Of a stretch of DNA of 64,000 nucleotides, positions 1 to 13,362 are shown piece by piece. Where the stretch lies: contig CM048554.1 in NCBI GenBank assembly GCA_026413225.1, positions 91,243,963 through 91,307,962 on the forward strand, read 5' to 3'. The number at the start of each line of letters is the position of its first letter. Positions within the stretch are counted from its first letter, which is position 1. A program made the position numbers and the translations under genes. Below the pieces are notes generated by a model, which worked only from the letters and a program-made list of their open reading frames with translations, was not told the DNA's origin and searched no databases. Source of the DNA: Otis tarda. Taxonomy: Eukaryota; Chordata; Aves; Otidiformes; Otididae.

Positions 1-506
1 ATGACATTCTGTAATTAGAATGTACTTGAATTAGGGACTAGGCCAATCACCAACAAATTTAAGAGAAATGTTTCTATTGATTTTAAAAAGTGTTTAGATT
101 GGCCAGACTCTAGAGTTTGATGCAGCTCTCGGTGAAGTTAATGCTGCTATGAATACTGATTAAGGCAAACGGAAGCCAATTTAAAATACACCTCAGCTAA
201 CCTTCTGTACAGCTTAGTGTTCTGTGGTCTCAGACATATGCCTGTCTGAATAGGGTTATGCACAATATTAAGGACAGAGGGTTGCCTTTCCTATTAGAGT
301 TTTCTTAAAAATTACAGTAATCCTCAACAGGTTTTGACAGCTGAGAAATGTATTACTTCAAGAGTAGAGGTTCAAATCTGAATTTTCCTTTCAAATTTAT
401 TTCATATTCTCTTGAAAAATAGTTTTAAAGGGTTCACTGTTTTTCTGGGGAATCAAACTGAAGAAAAATTTGTGATATGAATGATGAGAGTCAGTCCTAG
501 AGAAGC

Positions 507-532
507 AAAGAGAGAGAGAGAAAAAAAAAAAA
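507..532. repeat. (GA)n followed by poly-A
   Basis: A short purine-only run of GA dinucleotides passes directly into twelve A residues. It is an ordinary simple repeat with no evidence of being a retroposon tail, because no recognisable element lies beside it. Confidence 0.8.
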
Positions 533-2803
533 CCTACTTGAGAAATTATCTATTTTCAGATTCCTCAAGACTACTACTCTGAAATATGAGATTTGCTCTT
601 GAAGCCCATGCAGCAATTCTGCCGGAAGTCCATTTCTCAGTTCCCATACTTGACTTTTTTTTCTTAAGCATACCAGATGGTGCTATGAAGTGTCCTTTTC
701 CCCCAGAAGGGGAGTCCCTCAGTAAAAAAAACTTTTTTTTTTGATGTTTAAAGTCTTGAGTCATTTTTCAGTATGAGTTGTATGCCTTAGAGAGACTTTT
801 AGAAAGAAAACTTTACTTTGAATTGGAAGTAAAATAAGGTCATTGTAACTTTCTGTTAGGAACTCAGCAGACACCTATTTATACGGTAATATAACTTTTG
901 GACTAACCCTTTACTGAAAACCCTTAATAAGAAGCTGTGAGAATTCCGACCAGTAAATGGTATGGTTGATTATTTTAAATGTATTTTAACCCACCAAGTT
1001 ATAATCTTCATTAATTTGTTCTGAAAGGTTATTTTCCTTTCACATGTTTTAGTTGTGGAAGGAAATTATGGCCTGTAAAATAAGCCTGACAAAAGAGAAA
1101 ATATATTTAAAAGAAAAGGTAAAAAATAAGAGAGCAGGAAACCTGATTTTCTGATTTTAGAATTTATGTCTTGGACTGAAAAGATAGTTTCTGAAGATAA
1201 CAGCAGCAGGCAAATTATATTTTTCTGCCACAAAACCAGGATTAAAGCTGAGAAAATTATTTAAAAAAAAATACATTCCAACCATGTTGCATACCAAGCC
1301 CAAGCAGACATTGAAACTTTATCTAAAGGCTGTAAGCTACACATATAAATTCTCTGATACTCCTCGTAGAACAAGAAGCTGCACAATATAATGGAAATAC
1401 TTTTTATTGTGATTGTGACAAATATATTATGGGGTTTGTTGACATACTTAGAGCTAGAATCCTAACTTTTTACAGAAGTATCTTGTTGTCACAATCTGAA
1501 CCAGAAACTAAAGAAAAATGCTTTCCTCTGAGAAACCTCCTATGACCCTCCAATCCCTTCCAACCTGCCCAAGTTCAGAAATTCCAGCACTTACCCTTGT
1601 GATCCCTGCCTCCTGCAGTACTCCCTCCCGCCATGCCCTAACCACCCTTTCTTTTCATCATCCTTTAAATTGCTCCTACAATTTATCTGCTGGACGGTGA
1701 GGAGGCATCTAATATGGCTGGTTCTGAACCATTCAGATACTGATTGGCTTCTTGGCACTGGCTATGGCAGCTATTTCTCTGTTCAGTGAGGGAAAGGGAG
1801 AGAGGAACAAACTAAATGGACCCATCTCTCCTCTCTCTGTCTTCTGTAAGGAATTAAAGGAGCTGAAAAGCTCTGTGATCTCTACTGAACTATCACACAT
1901 GGCTGGAATTATTCAGTATGTTCCGAAGTTCTCTTGGGAAGTGAGAGGAGAAGATTAAAAGACCAAGAGTATGATTTTTTAAGTCTCATTTTCTTACAAA
2001 ACAAGGTTAAAAAAAAATCAATACTTATGTTCTCAGAGATGATGTTTCTAAATAGATGCCAAATAGTGTATCCAAGTCTTCTGTTTTAGGTACACTTTGT
2101 AGAATCCGGATAGTAAAGACTGCATCCAAACATCAATGCCTAACTGTTCTCAGATGTGGTATCTTTTGAGGCTTACTGCATTTTTCCAGCATAGATTGCC
2201 TTAAAAGTGCACATTTAATGCAGAACTAAAGGAGATGTTGGACACCAATGGGATCTTTCACCTAGTGGAGAAAGATTTAACAAGAATCAATGACTGGAGT
2301 TTACAGCTAGACATATTCAAACTTGTAATGAAGCAATTTTTTTAATTGCAGTGGTGATTAACTATCAGAGCCATCAAGTAAAGTGATGATATTTCTCCAG
2401 TTGCTGAAATCCTCAAATCAAGACTGATGGCTGTTCTGGGACACAAGCTTGAGCCTATTACAAGTTATTTGGCTTACTACAGAGCTTAGCTAGTTGAAAT
2501 TGTACTGCTGGTGTTATATTTAGCTCAGACTAAGTGATCCAGTGATCCCGCTTGGCCTTAAAATGTATGAACTGATGAAGTGAAGCTGACATAAAAAGCT
2601 GGAATTTGCAAACAGCCAGAGCTGAGGGAGCACAGGACACTTCACTTTGGTGGTTAAACAAGTGGAGAGAAGAGTAGATTGTGCTGAACCAAAACAGGTT
2701 TTATGCAAACTTCGGGTGATGCTAAAAGGGAATGGGAAATTAAAAATAGGTTAATTGAAAAGACTTCATTTAAAATGTTTTGTTGTAACACTTTTTATTT
2801 TCT

Positions 2804-2905
2804 TTTCATTGTGGAAAACTATGAAAATATTAAAATTTTCCTTCAAAATATTTAAATTAAATATTTTGCTTTAAAAAAAATTTCCACAACAAAAATTGTG
2901 ATGAA
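2804..2905. repeat. AT-rich imperfect inverted repeat
   Basis: The segment holds an almost perfect inner palindrome (CAAAATATTTAA then ATTAAATATTTTG, about 2845-2869). Outer arms carry ATTGTGGAAA on the left and TTTCCACAA on the right. The right arm is about 17 bp shorter, so the inverted repeat is asymmetrical. It could be a decayed palindromic MITE, or chance symmetry in AT-rich DNA; no target duplication was identified. It lies about 25 bp before a CR1 copy. Confidence 0.45.
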
Positions 2906-2928
2906 TTTGCTTTATAATTGCTGTATAT

Positions 2929-3525
2929 CATAGAATTATAGAATCATAGAATCGTTAGGGTTGGAAGGGACCTTTAAAGGTGATCTAGTCCAGCTCCCTT
3001 GCAAGGACCAGGGACATCTCCAACCAGATCAGGTTGCTCAGAGCCCTGTCCAACTTGGCCTTGAATGTTTCCAGGGACGGGGCATCTACCACCTGTCTGA
3101 GCAACCTGTTCCAGTGTTTCACCACCCTCACTGTAAAAAATTTCCTCCTTATATCTAGTCTGAATGTACCTGCTTTTAGTTTAAAACCATTATCCTATTA
3201 GTACTGGAAGGCCACTATAAGGTCTCCCTGAAGCCTCCTCTTCTTCAGGCTGAACAACCTCAACTCTCTCAGCCTGTCCTCATAGGAGAGGTGCTCCAGC
3301 CCTCTAATCATCTTCATGGCCCTCCTCTGGACTCACTCCAACAGGTCCATATCCTTCCTGTGCTGAGGGCTCCAGAGCTGGATGCAGTACTCCAGATGGC
3401 GTCTCATGAGAGTGGAGTAGAGTAGAAGAATCACCTCCCTCAACCTGCCGCCATGCTCCTTTTGATGCAGCCCAGGAGGCAATTGGTTTTCTGGACTGTG
3501 AGCGTACGTTTGATGGCTTATGTTT
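2929..3525 (-). mobile_element. CR1 LINE 3' fragment
   Basis: The segment opens with overlapping copies of the reverse-complemented CR1 3' end (TCATAGAATCATAGAATCG). 'GGTTGGAAGGGACCTTTAAAGG' type sequence and the 'GATCTAGTCCAGCTCCC' block follow, so the element reads on the minus strand. About 600 bp of 3' region is retained, up to the part corresponding to 'GATGCAGCCCAGGAGGCAATTGG' near 3464-3486. The 5' part, including all of the enzymatic ORF2, is missing, which is the usual 5' truncation of CR1. Frames inside are broken translations of the non-coding CR1 tail. The distal boundary is approximate. Confidence 0.93.
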
Positions 3526-6032
3526 GATAAAATAAAACTTAGTCAAGCAAGCAATGCAAAGTGTATTGATAAGATAGGTCAAAGGTCTAGCAATAAACAT
3601 TCTAATGGCATATCCACATTGAGAAAGAAAGAATGGATTGTCAGTCTGAGATTTCTTTAGGGAAAATTACAAAAATGGTTAAAACAGCCACTAAGAAAAG
3701 GAGCCCTACCATAGCTTAAAACTAAAGTTACTTTTAAATAAAATCTTGACAATATTTCCCACAGATTTTCCATGTATATGAAGATAAAGAAAACAGAAGT
3801 GAGGGATGGAGCAATTGATACTTTTGTTAAACAAGGTTAATGGCTTATTTATATCAACGTATTTATAGAAGTTAATGCAATGCAGCATTTGGAGAAGTGG
3901 CTAGTCTACATTTATACAACTAAAATTAATCAAAACAATACTTATAAGATGGTTAAGAGGTGTTTGTGAGATTCTCATATTTTATCTATAACATGCTACT
4001 AATTTTTTTTTTAATAGCTTTATAGAAGGGAGGGCAGATATACACACTTAGAAAAAAGGGTTTCGACACTATGGCGGTGAGTGAATTTCTTCTACTGCCT
4101 TTCTTCCATGTGTCCCCTGTGGCAATGGTACAATGTGCCATGGTTCTTCTTCCACCGCTGACGTTCCTACGTGGGCAGCTGCATTTCTTCAAGTTTCTTC
4201 ATGGAAAAACAGCCAGCTTTATTTCCTGAGAGTAAATAAAGAACATCAAGGGCTAAGAGGATGGATCCAAAACTTCCCATTTAGCTACTCTACCTATAAC
4301 AGTCTCTCAGGAAATTCACCAGACATGATCAAACGTGTAGATTCACCAGCTCACTCACAGCTGCCTTGAACCTTTGACACTGTGGTTGTACAGACATATC
4401 CTTTCTGTTGTCAAAGCCAATTTTAAAATCGGTCCTGGTAACTTCACTCAATGCCAACAATAATTGTTCTCTCGTTTTCACACATAAATGAATTCTAAAC
4501 AAAGAACACTCCACATCAATAGGCAGATTTGAATGCTGTCAAGATGGGACCAATGTGATCATGTCAGCTTTGTTTGTTTTCTTCATAGATTTTGATGATG
4601 GTGATCTGTATGCTACACACACAAAATATCTAACACTTTAAATTCTTAATAGTTTTTAGGTCATCAGTGAAAGCAATTGCACATTAAAACACAGTAAAAA
4701 TGGCAAGAAGAAAAGCATTACAGCAGAACTGACAGAGGTGGTATATGAAGTAAAAAGGAAGATGAGAACACCAAAACAAAAGATGTTCTAGTAGTGTAGA
4801 ATATTTTTTCCTATTCTGTGTTTTCCATCTCTGACCTTTTCATCCCATAAATACCAAGGAAGAGGTGATATAACTAAAATTAAACCTAATGCTTAGACTG
4901 AGAAATTGCACTCTAAATTGCACTAAACTTCTCTCATATTTTTCTGAGAGCTATACATGCACAGACAGAAAAACACACATACATAGAAAGTGAGCAGTAG
5001 GAATATTTTTCTTCCCTTAAAATTGCTCTCATGTACATTTTGCATTTGCAAAGGATAAATGAGTGCTTTTTTTTTTTTTTTCAATTTTCACACAAGCAAG
5101 AAAGCTAAAACTCATAAATCCCTACAACGTTTGTTACCTTCTGTGATTACTCTCAAGTCTTATCAAACATCATGAAAACACTTGCTAGGGCTCTGACCAG
5201 TCCTGATAACTTTAGACCACTGTGGCTTTGTTTTCTTCTTATACAACATTTAAACTTCAAGCTTTACCTTTCTGGTTCCAAGTTCAGCACTGATATTGAC
5301 TTTCTTCTGAGTACTTGAAGATGCTACTGTTACAGATCCCTTGAGATGGCCCCTTCACTCTTCAAGTCACCATCAAAACAATTGTAAAGCAAAAAAAATT
5401 TTTTTTTTCCTTTTTTCCAGTCCTCAGAAAAAAAAAACCCCACAAGCAATAGAGACCTTGCACTAAATGTAACCTTGAGTAGTTCACTTGTAAACACTCA
5501 TAGAAAGGTTTCATTTATTGTTGTAGATAGCTATTGGCATCTTTTCTTTTTCATCAGTGAGATATACCAAATTATACTTAAAACTGTGTCTAAAGCAGGA
5601 AGGAGGACATTTCAGAGGCTACAGAGCTGAGACTTTTGAGAAGAAAGATGCAGTCTTCCACGAGGGCACTCAGAGAAAGACAACACTTTTAAAATCTTCA
5701 GATAATTCCTACCAGTGAGTTTAACCTGACACACTGCAGAAATGAATCAAATTATTGGAGAGAACAGTGGAATCTAATAAATCATAATTTGAGATGCGTG
5801 TAAACATATTGCTTTTGGAAGATGATATTTAGTATTGCAGAGATAGAAATCTGCCTGTAACGAACCACATCACCAAACAAACTGCAAGTCTAACTAGCAG
5901 CCAATCTTAAATAACTTTTAATAAACAGGCTTTCCTTAGGAAATGCATCAAGTTGTTTGATTAAGAGGAAGACAGCACTTCTCCTTTCTCTAATACAAAG
6001 CACAAGTGTATAATCAAGTCATTTAAATACCA
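3526..6032. other. No recognisable feature; AT-rich DNA
   Basis: No repeat family, RNA gene or coding exon is recognised. Open frames of 60-80 codons at 3986-4514 overlap on both strands and have no recognisable domain. A T15 run lies at 5067-5081 and short A/T runs near 5390-5440. Confidence 0.55.
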
Positions 6033-6690
6033 CATAGAATCACAGAATCATAGAATCATAGAATGGTTTGGGTTGGAAGGGACCTTGAAGATAGCCTAGT
6101 TCCAACCCCCCTGCCCTGTGCAGGGACATCTTCCAATAGACCAGGTCTTTCGAAGGCCTGTCCAAACTGGCCTTGAACACTGCCAGGGAGGGGCATCCAC
6201 AATTTCTCTGGGCAACCTGTTCCAGTGCCTCACCACCCTCATGATAAAGAATTTCTTCCTTATCTCTAGTCTTTCTTATCTCTAATCTTAATTTACCCTT
6301 TTTCAGTCCAAAGCCATTACTCCTTGTCCTAACACTACATGCCCTTGTCAAAAGTCCCTCTTTAGTTTTCCTGTAGGCCCCCTTTAGGTACTGGAAGTCC
6401 ACAGTCTCCCCAAGGTCTCCCCAGAGCCTCCTCTTCTCCAGGCTGAACAACTCCCAGCTCTCTCAGGCTGTCCTCATAGGAGAGGTGCTCTAGCCCTCTG
6501 ATCATCTTTGTGGGTCTCCTCTGGACTCATTCCAACAGGTCCATGTCCTTCTTATGTTGGGGGCCCCAGAGCTGGACACAGTACTCTAGGTGGGGTCTCA
6601 CAAGAGTGGAGCAGAGGGAGACAATCACCTCCCTCGACCTGATGGCCATGCTTCTTCTTCATCACATCTTCTGCAGCAGCAGGACTGACT
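6033..6690 (-). mobile_element. CR1 LINE 3' fragment
   Basis: It starts with three overlapping AGAATCATAGAA-type repeats, then 'TTTGGGTTGGAAGGGACCTTG', the reverse complement of the CR1 3' end. The sequence follows the known CR1 3' region through 'GGCTGAACAACTCCCAGCTC' and 'GGGCCCCAGAGCTGGACACA' to about 6690. About 650 bp remain and the element is 5' truncated. A 136-codon minus-strand frame (6040-6450) runs through it. Such frames in CR1 tails are often mis-annotated as hypothetical proteins; I do not treat it as a gene. Confidence 0.94.
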
Positions 6691-8002
6691 TTCTTTAAGC
6701 CACTTACTCCAGGAAATACTGAAAGCACAGTTTTGATAGGGTTACCTCCAGCGCATATGCTGACCTCAGTTGCTCAGTGCACATGAAAACTGAGGGAGCC
6801 AAAATTTTGTCTTATTTTTCTGCCATCTCTCTTAAACAGATATTGCTCAGTTTAGTGAATGCCAAATAGGCACAGTACGGGTGAGACACTCTGCTCAATT
6901 CATCCTCTTGAACGCTATGAAAATCATACAGCAATATAAAGTAAAAGGCTGTTCTGCAACTCTGGTCCATGTGCTAACTCACTCTCCCTCCATAGCCCCA
7001 TGCAGATCCTTTTCATTCTCACATAGCATGACTGCAACTTGACACAGCTCCATAAGAAGAAAAGCTGACATTTACATGCATTACTAATCACTTTCTGCTC
7101 ATTCAGCTCTTATATTTCTGACTCAATTTGACCTGCATTTCAACTAAGCATTGAAGATGTTATTAGTATCAGATTATGTCTTTTCCTCCTAAGATGATAT
7201 CTTGTTACACACCACACAGATGTTGCCATTCAGCACAAGAGAGCCCAAGGATCAGTGCTAAATCCATGTATCATGTTCAGTAGGATGTTTTGCTAAGCAT
7301 CTGAGATAACAAAGTCAAGTAATTTGTCTGGGGAGCTAAATCAAACAAATTCACCTCTTCACCTGCCATGAAATTAGTTTCCAATGAACACTGGTGTTGG
7401 CCATGCCCTGCTGTACTCCACAAGGGCTGATATTTATGCCCCTTCTAGCCTTTGCAGAGCAAACCACAATGCCAGGCTGTGCTATGTTGATGCACTGCTG
7501 GTACTAAGGGGTTTGTTCCTGCGCCAAAAATTCAGGAGACACTCTGTGTTCTCCAGCTGAGGTACAGCAGGCTCTTTGGTGGCTCCTATCTTTGCAGGAC
7601 CTGCCTTCACACACCAAGGTGAGGCAGGATGAGGACACAGGTCAAGAGTTTCCCATTTGACAGCTTTGTGTGTGCAGGTCAGCCCAGTAGTACCAGTTGA
7701 TTCTGAAAGATGGGCAGCAGATAGGGAAGGAGAGGCCTCTACCACCACACATCCCACTGGCCACCCCTGCAGTGTCAAGTCTGCACATATGAACTGTCAG
7801 GGCTTTTCCTCACAGCAGTGTCTCAGCCATTTCATGACTGATTATGATGGCTTGGCATACACTACCATGTACCTGACCAGTCATCAGATCAAGCTGGAAT
7901 CAAACTGGGTGGGAAAAGTTCTGTGCTGTATCTTTGTGGGATATGTGGTCTTTGCAGGGTGCTCTGTATGTGTCAGCAAGTTTATACATTAAGATCAGGG
8001 TA
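6691..8002. other. No recognisable feature
   Basis: Mixed-composition DNA between two CR1 copies. A 98-codon frame (7482-7778, minus) and a 111-codon frame (7657-7992, plus) overlap here and neither resembles a known family. The plus-strand frame has a hydrophobic cysteine-containing C-terminal stretch, but nothing around it suggests expression. Confidence 0.5.
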
Positions 8003-8080
8003 TCGTAGAATAATTTGGGTTGGAAGGAACTTGAAGGCCATGTAGTCCAACCCCCTGGTCTAGTCCAACCTCCTAAGTAA
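8003..8080 (-). mobile_element. Short CR1 LINE 3' end
   Basis: About 75 bp of CR1 3' terminus in minus orientation: TCGTAGAATAATTTGGGTT, then 'GGAAGGAACTTGAAGGCCAT' and 'TAGTCCAACC' present twice. The doubled 'CTAGTCCAACC' block (around 8043 and 8060) looks like a small internal duplication. This is a severely 5'-truncated insertion. Confidence 0.85.
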
Positions 8081-11000
8081 GGGGTAAAAAGCATGTGTCA
8101 TGGAAATTTTCTCAAGTACAGTGAGGACAAATGACTTACTACAGACCAATTTGGTAGTGATTTAACTCAACAGGAAAAAAAAATCTGAATTTCAGTACCT
8201 AATTTAAAGTCAAACCACATTTGATGTTGTTACATGATCACTTTATTTGGGTAGTAGGCTTCATAAAGAAATCTAAATTTCATGGGTGCTTCTAACACAG
8301 ACATATTTGATATTTGTTCAGTTTAATTGCTCAACTATTCTTTTCATAAAGCCAAAATAATTACATGCTGCTTCAAATATGTGTCCATCAGTGTATTATG
8401 AACCACACAAATTGCTGCTTTAATTTTATACTTCATGTCAAATAGGCATAACATCAAATCTATATGATTGGTTGGCCACAGTAAGGTTTATAACATTTTT
8501 CCACAACCATTCTATGTTTTACTAGTCTTCCAAATAGATCAACATGCAGTTTAGTTGATATCTCTCTTGCAACTTTCTTGTGTTATTTTGAAATTTGAAT
8601 TTCTTCTTTTTCAGATTACATTTAGGGTTTTTTTTTTTGTTTTGTCTCCAAGTTTAGAAGGTGATGTTATGTACTGTAAGTGCTGAATATAAATTCAGTG
8701 GCTGCATTCTATTCTTGAAGATCTTATTCTCACTCTGTCTATGGGCTGCCTTTCTTACCCTATGTGAGTCTCAGTCTTTTATATATCAGTAGCACTTATT
8801 TTAGGATTTTAATAATGGAGTAGACTGTAATCAATATAGGGGATACTTTTATGATAGTCATGGATCCTTTTTCACAAAACTGCAACTCCTTAGCCTTCTG
8901 AGAATACTCTCTCTCTGATTACCTGATGCATGGTAACAAATGGAATGAAGTAATTCCACATATGTCAAAATACTCTAAAACTAGAATATGGGCAGTAGCA
9001 AATTACAAGGGCATAAGAATGAAGGAGCACAGTTTTTGCAAAAGGGAGAATGCAGTAATTTTTGCTAGACAATATTTTTTCACTAGCAGATTCAGGAGCC
9101 CTTTGATCAGTCTGAAGCAACATAGATCTGTAGATATACAAAAGCAACAGAATGTGCTTTAATGAAGGTAAATAGTGATGATACACTCCCCTCTAAGTAC
9201 CAGGGTTTTCCAATTTACAGGCACATGATTACAGACACCAAACACAAAATTTCCGTTCAGTGAAAACACATCTCTTTGAAAGATTCTTACTTACACTTAC
9301 AATAGCCATTTTGTCTGAATTCAGAAAAAGAATAACCAGGAAGAGAGGACCACTACTGATTAAGGAAGAAGGTCAGAAAGAAGGTGAACATGAAAGCTTC
9401 CAAACATGCTGTAACAACTGCTACTCCAAAGGCTCATGCATCCAGTCTCTGGCTTTTGAGTGTGGCTAGTTGTAGAGAGATAGAGATGAAGCAGACAGAA
9501 GTGTAGAGATATCATCCTCATGGTAAATACTTCCAGTAGGACAGGGATTTCCTGAACGAGAAGGTATATTCAGACACACCTTTTAATAGTCATCAGTGAC
9601 CTTGTTATCAAAATTTTGTGTAATACTAAATGAGAATCCCTTCATATTTTATCCATCTGCAACATTCTGTGATACTGCAGTTACCAGTGTGTCAAGTTTG
9701 AGTTTAGAAACCTGTTTCCAGAATACCTCTAGGCACGTCTTCATTCTCGTAGTGGGGGAAATGCATTAGTTTCCTCTTTTCTGTGACATCCATGCCAGAA
9801 AGGCCTCATTTATCTTCTCTAAAGTGAACTTTAAACACAGAAGCCAAGGCAAAATGAGAGAGCCTGGAAAGACAAACAAGAAAGCCAATACAAGAGACAT
9901 GGGTAGGTTGGGATTCTTCTCCTCTTCATTATCAACACCAAATCCCAGTATTCCCACTCACTGGTTTTGGGCACTATGACTAGCATTATTGCAGTTTCCA
10001 AGGGCAAGCACAGTAGAAAAACTCATCCCATAAATCACAGTTTTGAAGAAATTCTGAGAAAAGTAACAACAGAAGAAAATGTGTCTGTCAGGAAAACAGA
10101 CAGGTGTCCTCCGTTTTTTGTATGCGTGAAAGAAGAGGCCTGAATAACCCACAGGAGCTGCACAGACACTCTATATATTAACCATAAAATTACAGCTTAT
10201 TAACCATAATAAACTTACAGGAACATTGTGTACTAACAAGTGCTATTACCATTGTCAGTGCAAGGACGCTGCATGAGAACAACAATGAGGAAAGAAGATG
10301 ATATATCATTATTTTTTGGGAAAAAAAAATCAAGGGTGTTCAGTTTCATTCCTCCTCCTCTGCTAAATCCTTTCAAAACTAATGACTGAATAAAATCTTT
10401 GCCTAGAGCAGTGACAGAAAAAAAACTCCATGAATTTTCTGGAAAAAAAAAGGGAGAGCTAGTCTCAGATCAGAAGATAGAAAATTAATAAATGTTTCAG
10501 ACATTTTGAAAACATAAGCAATATCAGAAGGTAGACTTACAATTAGAAAAAACAATATTTGAGCAAAAGTTAAAACAAAGAAAAAGCAGGAGACAAGAAT
10601 TTCACGTATTATAGGTAAGAAAAACCTGAATATATTTCAAAACAGCTTCACACACAATGCTAAGAGAAATTAATAAAAGAAAATTGGGTGATGGGAACAG
10701 AAGAGTAGAAGAAAATTACAAATCTTATAATAGAACCTGTCAAGAGAGGAATGAAAGTCAAGGTGCGATGCTTAGGGCTTTATGCTTACTGAAAAGGCTT
10801 GCAAGTAAAGCATCACCTTCCTCTTAAACTAGCTAGTGCTATGTGCTTGACAGGAAGTCACAAGAAATCCTACAGTAAACAACTACAGAACAGCTTGCTT
10901 TTTTCCCTCTGCTCCATAAATTTGGCAGGTAGTTTATTCTCTGAACATGCGTTTATAGTCCTGAGCCATTCTCACTGATTTAACTAAAAGATCAAATATC

Positions 11001-13176
11001 ACATTCCTAATAAAATAATAATAATAATAATCTTAGTCCAGCCTAATGGAAGTATGGATGTTCTCTCCATCCACATAAATACTTCATCATTTTTGATACC
11101 TAGTAAATTCTTGGCATCAGTGATAGCTTGTGACAGAGGGTTTAATGGATTAAAAAGTCCTGAAAGGAAACACTGTTTTTCAAAACACATAATTTAACTT
11201 TAAGCTGTATTTACGGAATGGTAGTTGTCAAGCATATACTCTGCCTCATCAGTTAGTATGATTAGTTGTCCAATGCTTCAGTGCTTTAGTGCATCTCTAA
11301 TAGGCTATTACTTAGCAAAAAGAAAGATAAAAAATCTTCAGTTGTTTGGAAAAAATCATTATTTAGTTTGTTCTAAACCTTTGACACCATGCAGTTTGCA
11401 TCTCCTGAATTTTGGTTCTTCACTTTCTGAAGCCTTTTGTCAATAGCTATTTTGACAAGGATTTACTATTTTCAAAATATTCACAGCTTCTTTTCAAAAT
11501 GAAATCAATAACAAACATTGAAGAAGAGAGAGAAAAACAACATTACACAATCTACTCTGTATTTTCCTTTAGAATAGACATCCATTTTATGTTGGATGAT
11601 GTCAGCTAGAAAGATCTTGTACCAAACACCTGCTTTCAACTTTATCAGCAAGCTCTTAGTTCCCAAGTACTCTAGATGGGTAACCAGTGAGGGATATACG
11701 GGCTTTGGCTTTTTTTCAGAATGTGGCTAGTCTGGGAGCACTGCAGCATGACACAGACAGCTTGAGGACTGCAGCCTTAAAAAAAATTGCACTTTTGATC
11801 TCTCAAGAAGCAAATTGTATGCTTAATACATAAAAAATAGATGATACATCTCATCACTGGTGTGCTCTTAAGTTGCTTTAACAATACGGTGGAAAATCAT
11901 GTATTATTTTGCTACTTGCAGGAGTTTTATTTTGTTCTGTTTTCTGTGCAAACATTCAGTGCAGACAGGAATGCATATTATATTTCTCCAGATGGATGCT
12001 GCTTTAAAATAAGGTAAGTCTCAGACTGCCACATAATGCAACTGGAAACTCTAGTGGGTTTTTTAAGCTATGTAAATTGTCTCAATTGGGTCTTTGGATT
12101 TTTCACAGATGGTGTTCGGTTAATTTGTTCAAATTTGCTATGTCCTATACTGTGTCTTCTGCAAGGGTGCAGCTGGGTGGCTGGGAGGAAGCCTTGTCCT
12201 GGCAGCTGTGCTTTGAATCAAGTTGATCCTCTCAGACAGAGTGCAAGAGTTTGCCTATTGTGAAAACAACAGAACATGCCAAGAGCAAACAGTTTCCCAG
12301 GGACAGAGACAGGCAGAAGAGAGAGAGGTGCCAAGCAAACAGGAAGCTGGAGGCTGCTGACAGGGACAAAACTCAGAGCCAGCCCTCCAGAAATGATAGA
12401 AAGAAAAACTCATCCTCAGGATGCACAGTCAACTGTGCAGAGCTTACGGCAGGTGGGAAGTCCTTGTGAGTTGTTAAGAGCAACCCTGAAGAGAAAGAAC
12501 TCTTTTGACAACGAACTGATGTACAAACTCGTATCTTTGCTTTACTCATTGCCCTAAGCACTGGTTTAATTATTTCTTCATTGTTACCATACATATGGTA
12601 ACAGGATACGCAGAGAATCAACTTTCCTAGCTACTAATGGTCTAAGGCAAAGCTGATCTTTCATTGAGATGGAACAGTATGGTTTCATCGCTTTACAACA
12701 ATCAAAATGTAGAAGATAAAGAAAGAATCTTCCAAAAGGCAAATTAATTTAAATATAATTCCTATGAGAACTATATCACTGGATTATCAATTAGCCAAGA
12801 CACTTTCAGAGCAGAAGGCTGATAAAGCAACAGGATAACAGCTGGTGAAACGAGCTTTGCCAAGACCGTACACATGACGTTGCAACAATCTTCCAGATAA
12901 GCTGTGGACAGGACAGTAGTCATATTGGACTGACTTATGACTATTCTCAACCTTTTGTTAAAAATAGGTGTTCTGTGGCTTTCTCCTTCCCACTAAGATA
13001 GAAGACCACACTGTTCTGTGGCTTTCTCCTGGAGAAGACATCACTGGAGTCCTGGATACCATAGGCCCATGGTGAGATCTTCACTAGAGTATCTGGTGAA
13101 GGTAGATGACTTACACTCAATGAGTGAATGCATTTCGTTTCCCCCCATCATCCCCGCAGCTGTGAGACTAGAGTGC
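8081..13176. other. About 5 kb without recognisable genes or repeats
   Basis: No element family or exon is recognised. An ATA-type microsatellite lies near 11012-11030. A purine-rich patch at about 12290-12420 carries several overlapping frames of 70-95 codons on both strands without recognisable domains. A 19-bp direct repeat at 12969 and 13012 is listed separately. Confidence 0.5.
12969..13030. repeat. 19-bp direct repeat, 43 bp apart
   Basis: TGTTCTGTGGCTTTCTCCT occurs identically at 12969-12987 and 13012-13030. The exact match in otherwise unique DNA indicates a recent local duplication. It lies about 150 bp upstream of the LTR insertion site but is not part of the LTR. Confidence 0.85.
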
Positions 13177-13181
13177 ACATG
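13177..13181. repeat. Target-site duplication, left copy (ACATG)
   Basis: ACATG directly precedes the TGTCATGG start of the LTR and is repeated exactly at 14329-14333. A 5-bp duplication fits retroviral integrase activity. Confidence 0.85.
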
Positions 13182-13354
13182 TGTCATGGTTTTGTTAGTG
13201 AGGGGGGGCCTAAGGCGGTAGCTTCTGCAGGAAACTGCTAGAAGTCGTTCCCCTTTGTTCAGTGGACTTGGCCAGGCCTAGGGCGGACCTGCTGTTGGCC
13301 AAGGTCAAGCCGATTGGTAGCAGAATGTTCCGTGATAACGCCTCTGCGATAATG

Positions 13355-13362
13355 TATTTAAG
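13355..13362 (+). promoter_or_regulatory. TATA-like box of the LTR
   Basis: TATTTAAG lies about 175 bp into the LTR and is followed by a G/A-rich stretch. Its position before a GC-rich region with AATAAA further downstream fits an LTR core promoter. Activity is inferred only. Confidence 0.6.

Larger units (their letters stand above)
1..2928. other. AT-rich DNA without recognisable genes
   Basis: No coding exon, RNA gene or repeat family is recognised. Every open frame is short (under about 75 codons), low in complexity or without family resemblance. Contents are a GA/poly-A tract near 507-532 and an AT-rich imperfect inverted repeat at about 2804-2905, both listed separately. Intergenic or intronic DNA is the default reading. 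Confidence 0.6.

Noticed and set aside
6040-6450. 136-codon minus-strand open frame
   Set aside because: It lies entirely in the CR1 3' tail, which is non-coding in the element. Such frames are common artefacts in bird annotation.
7657-7992. 111-codon plus-strand frame with a hydrophobic C-terminal part
   Set aside because: No family resemblance, an overlapping frame on the other strand, and no splice or promoter context.
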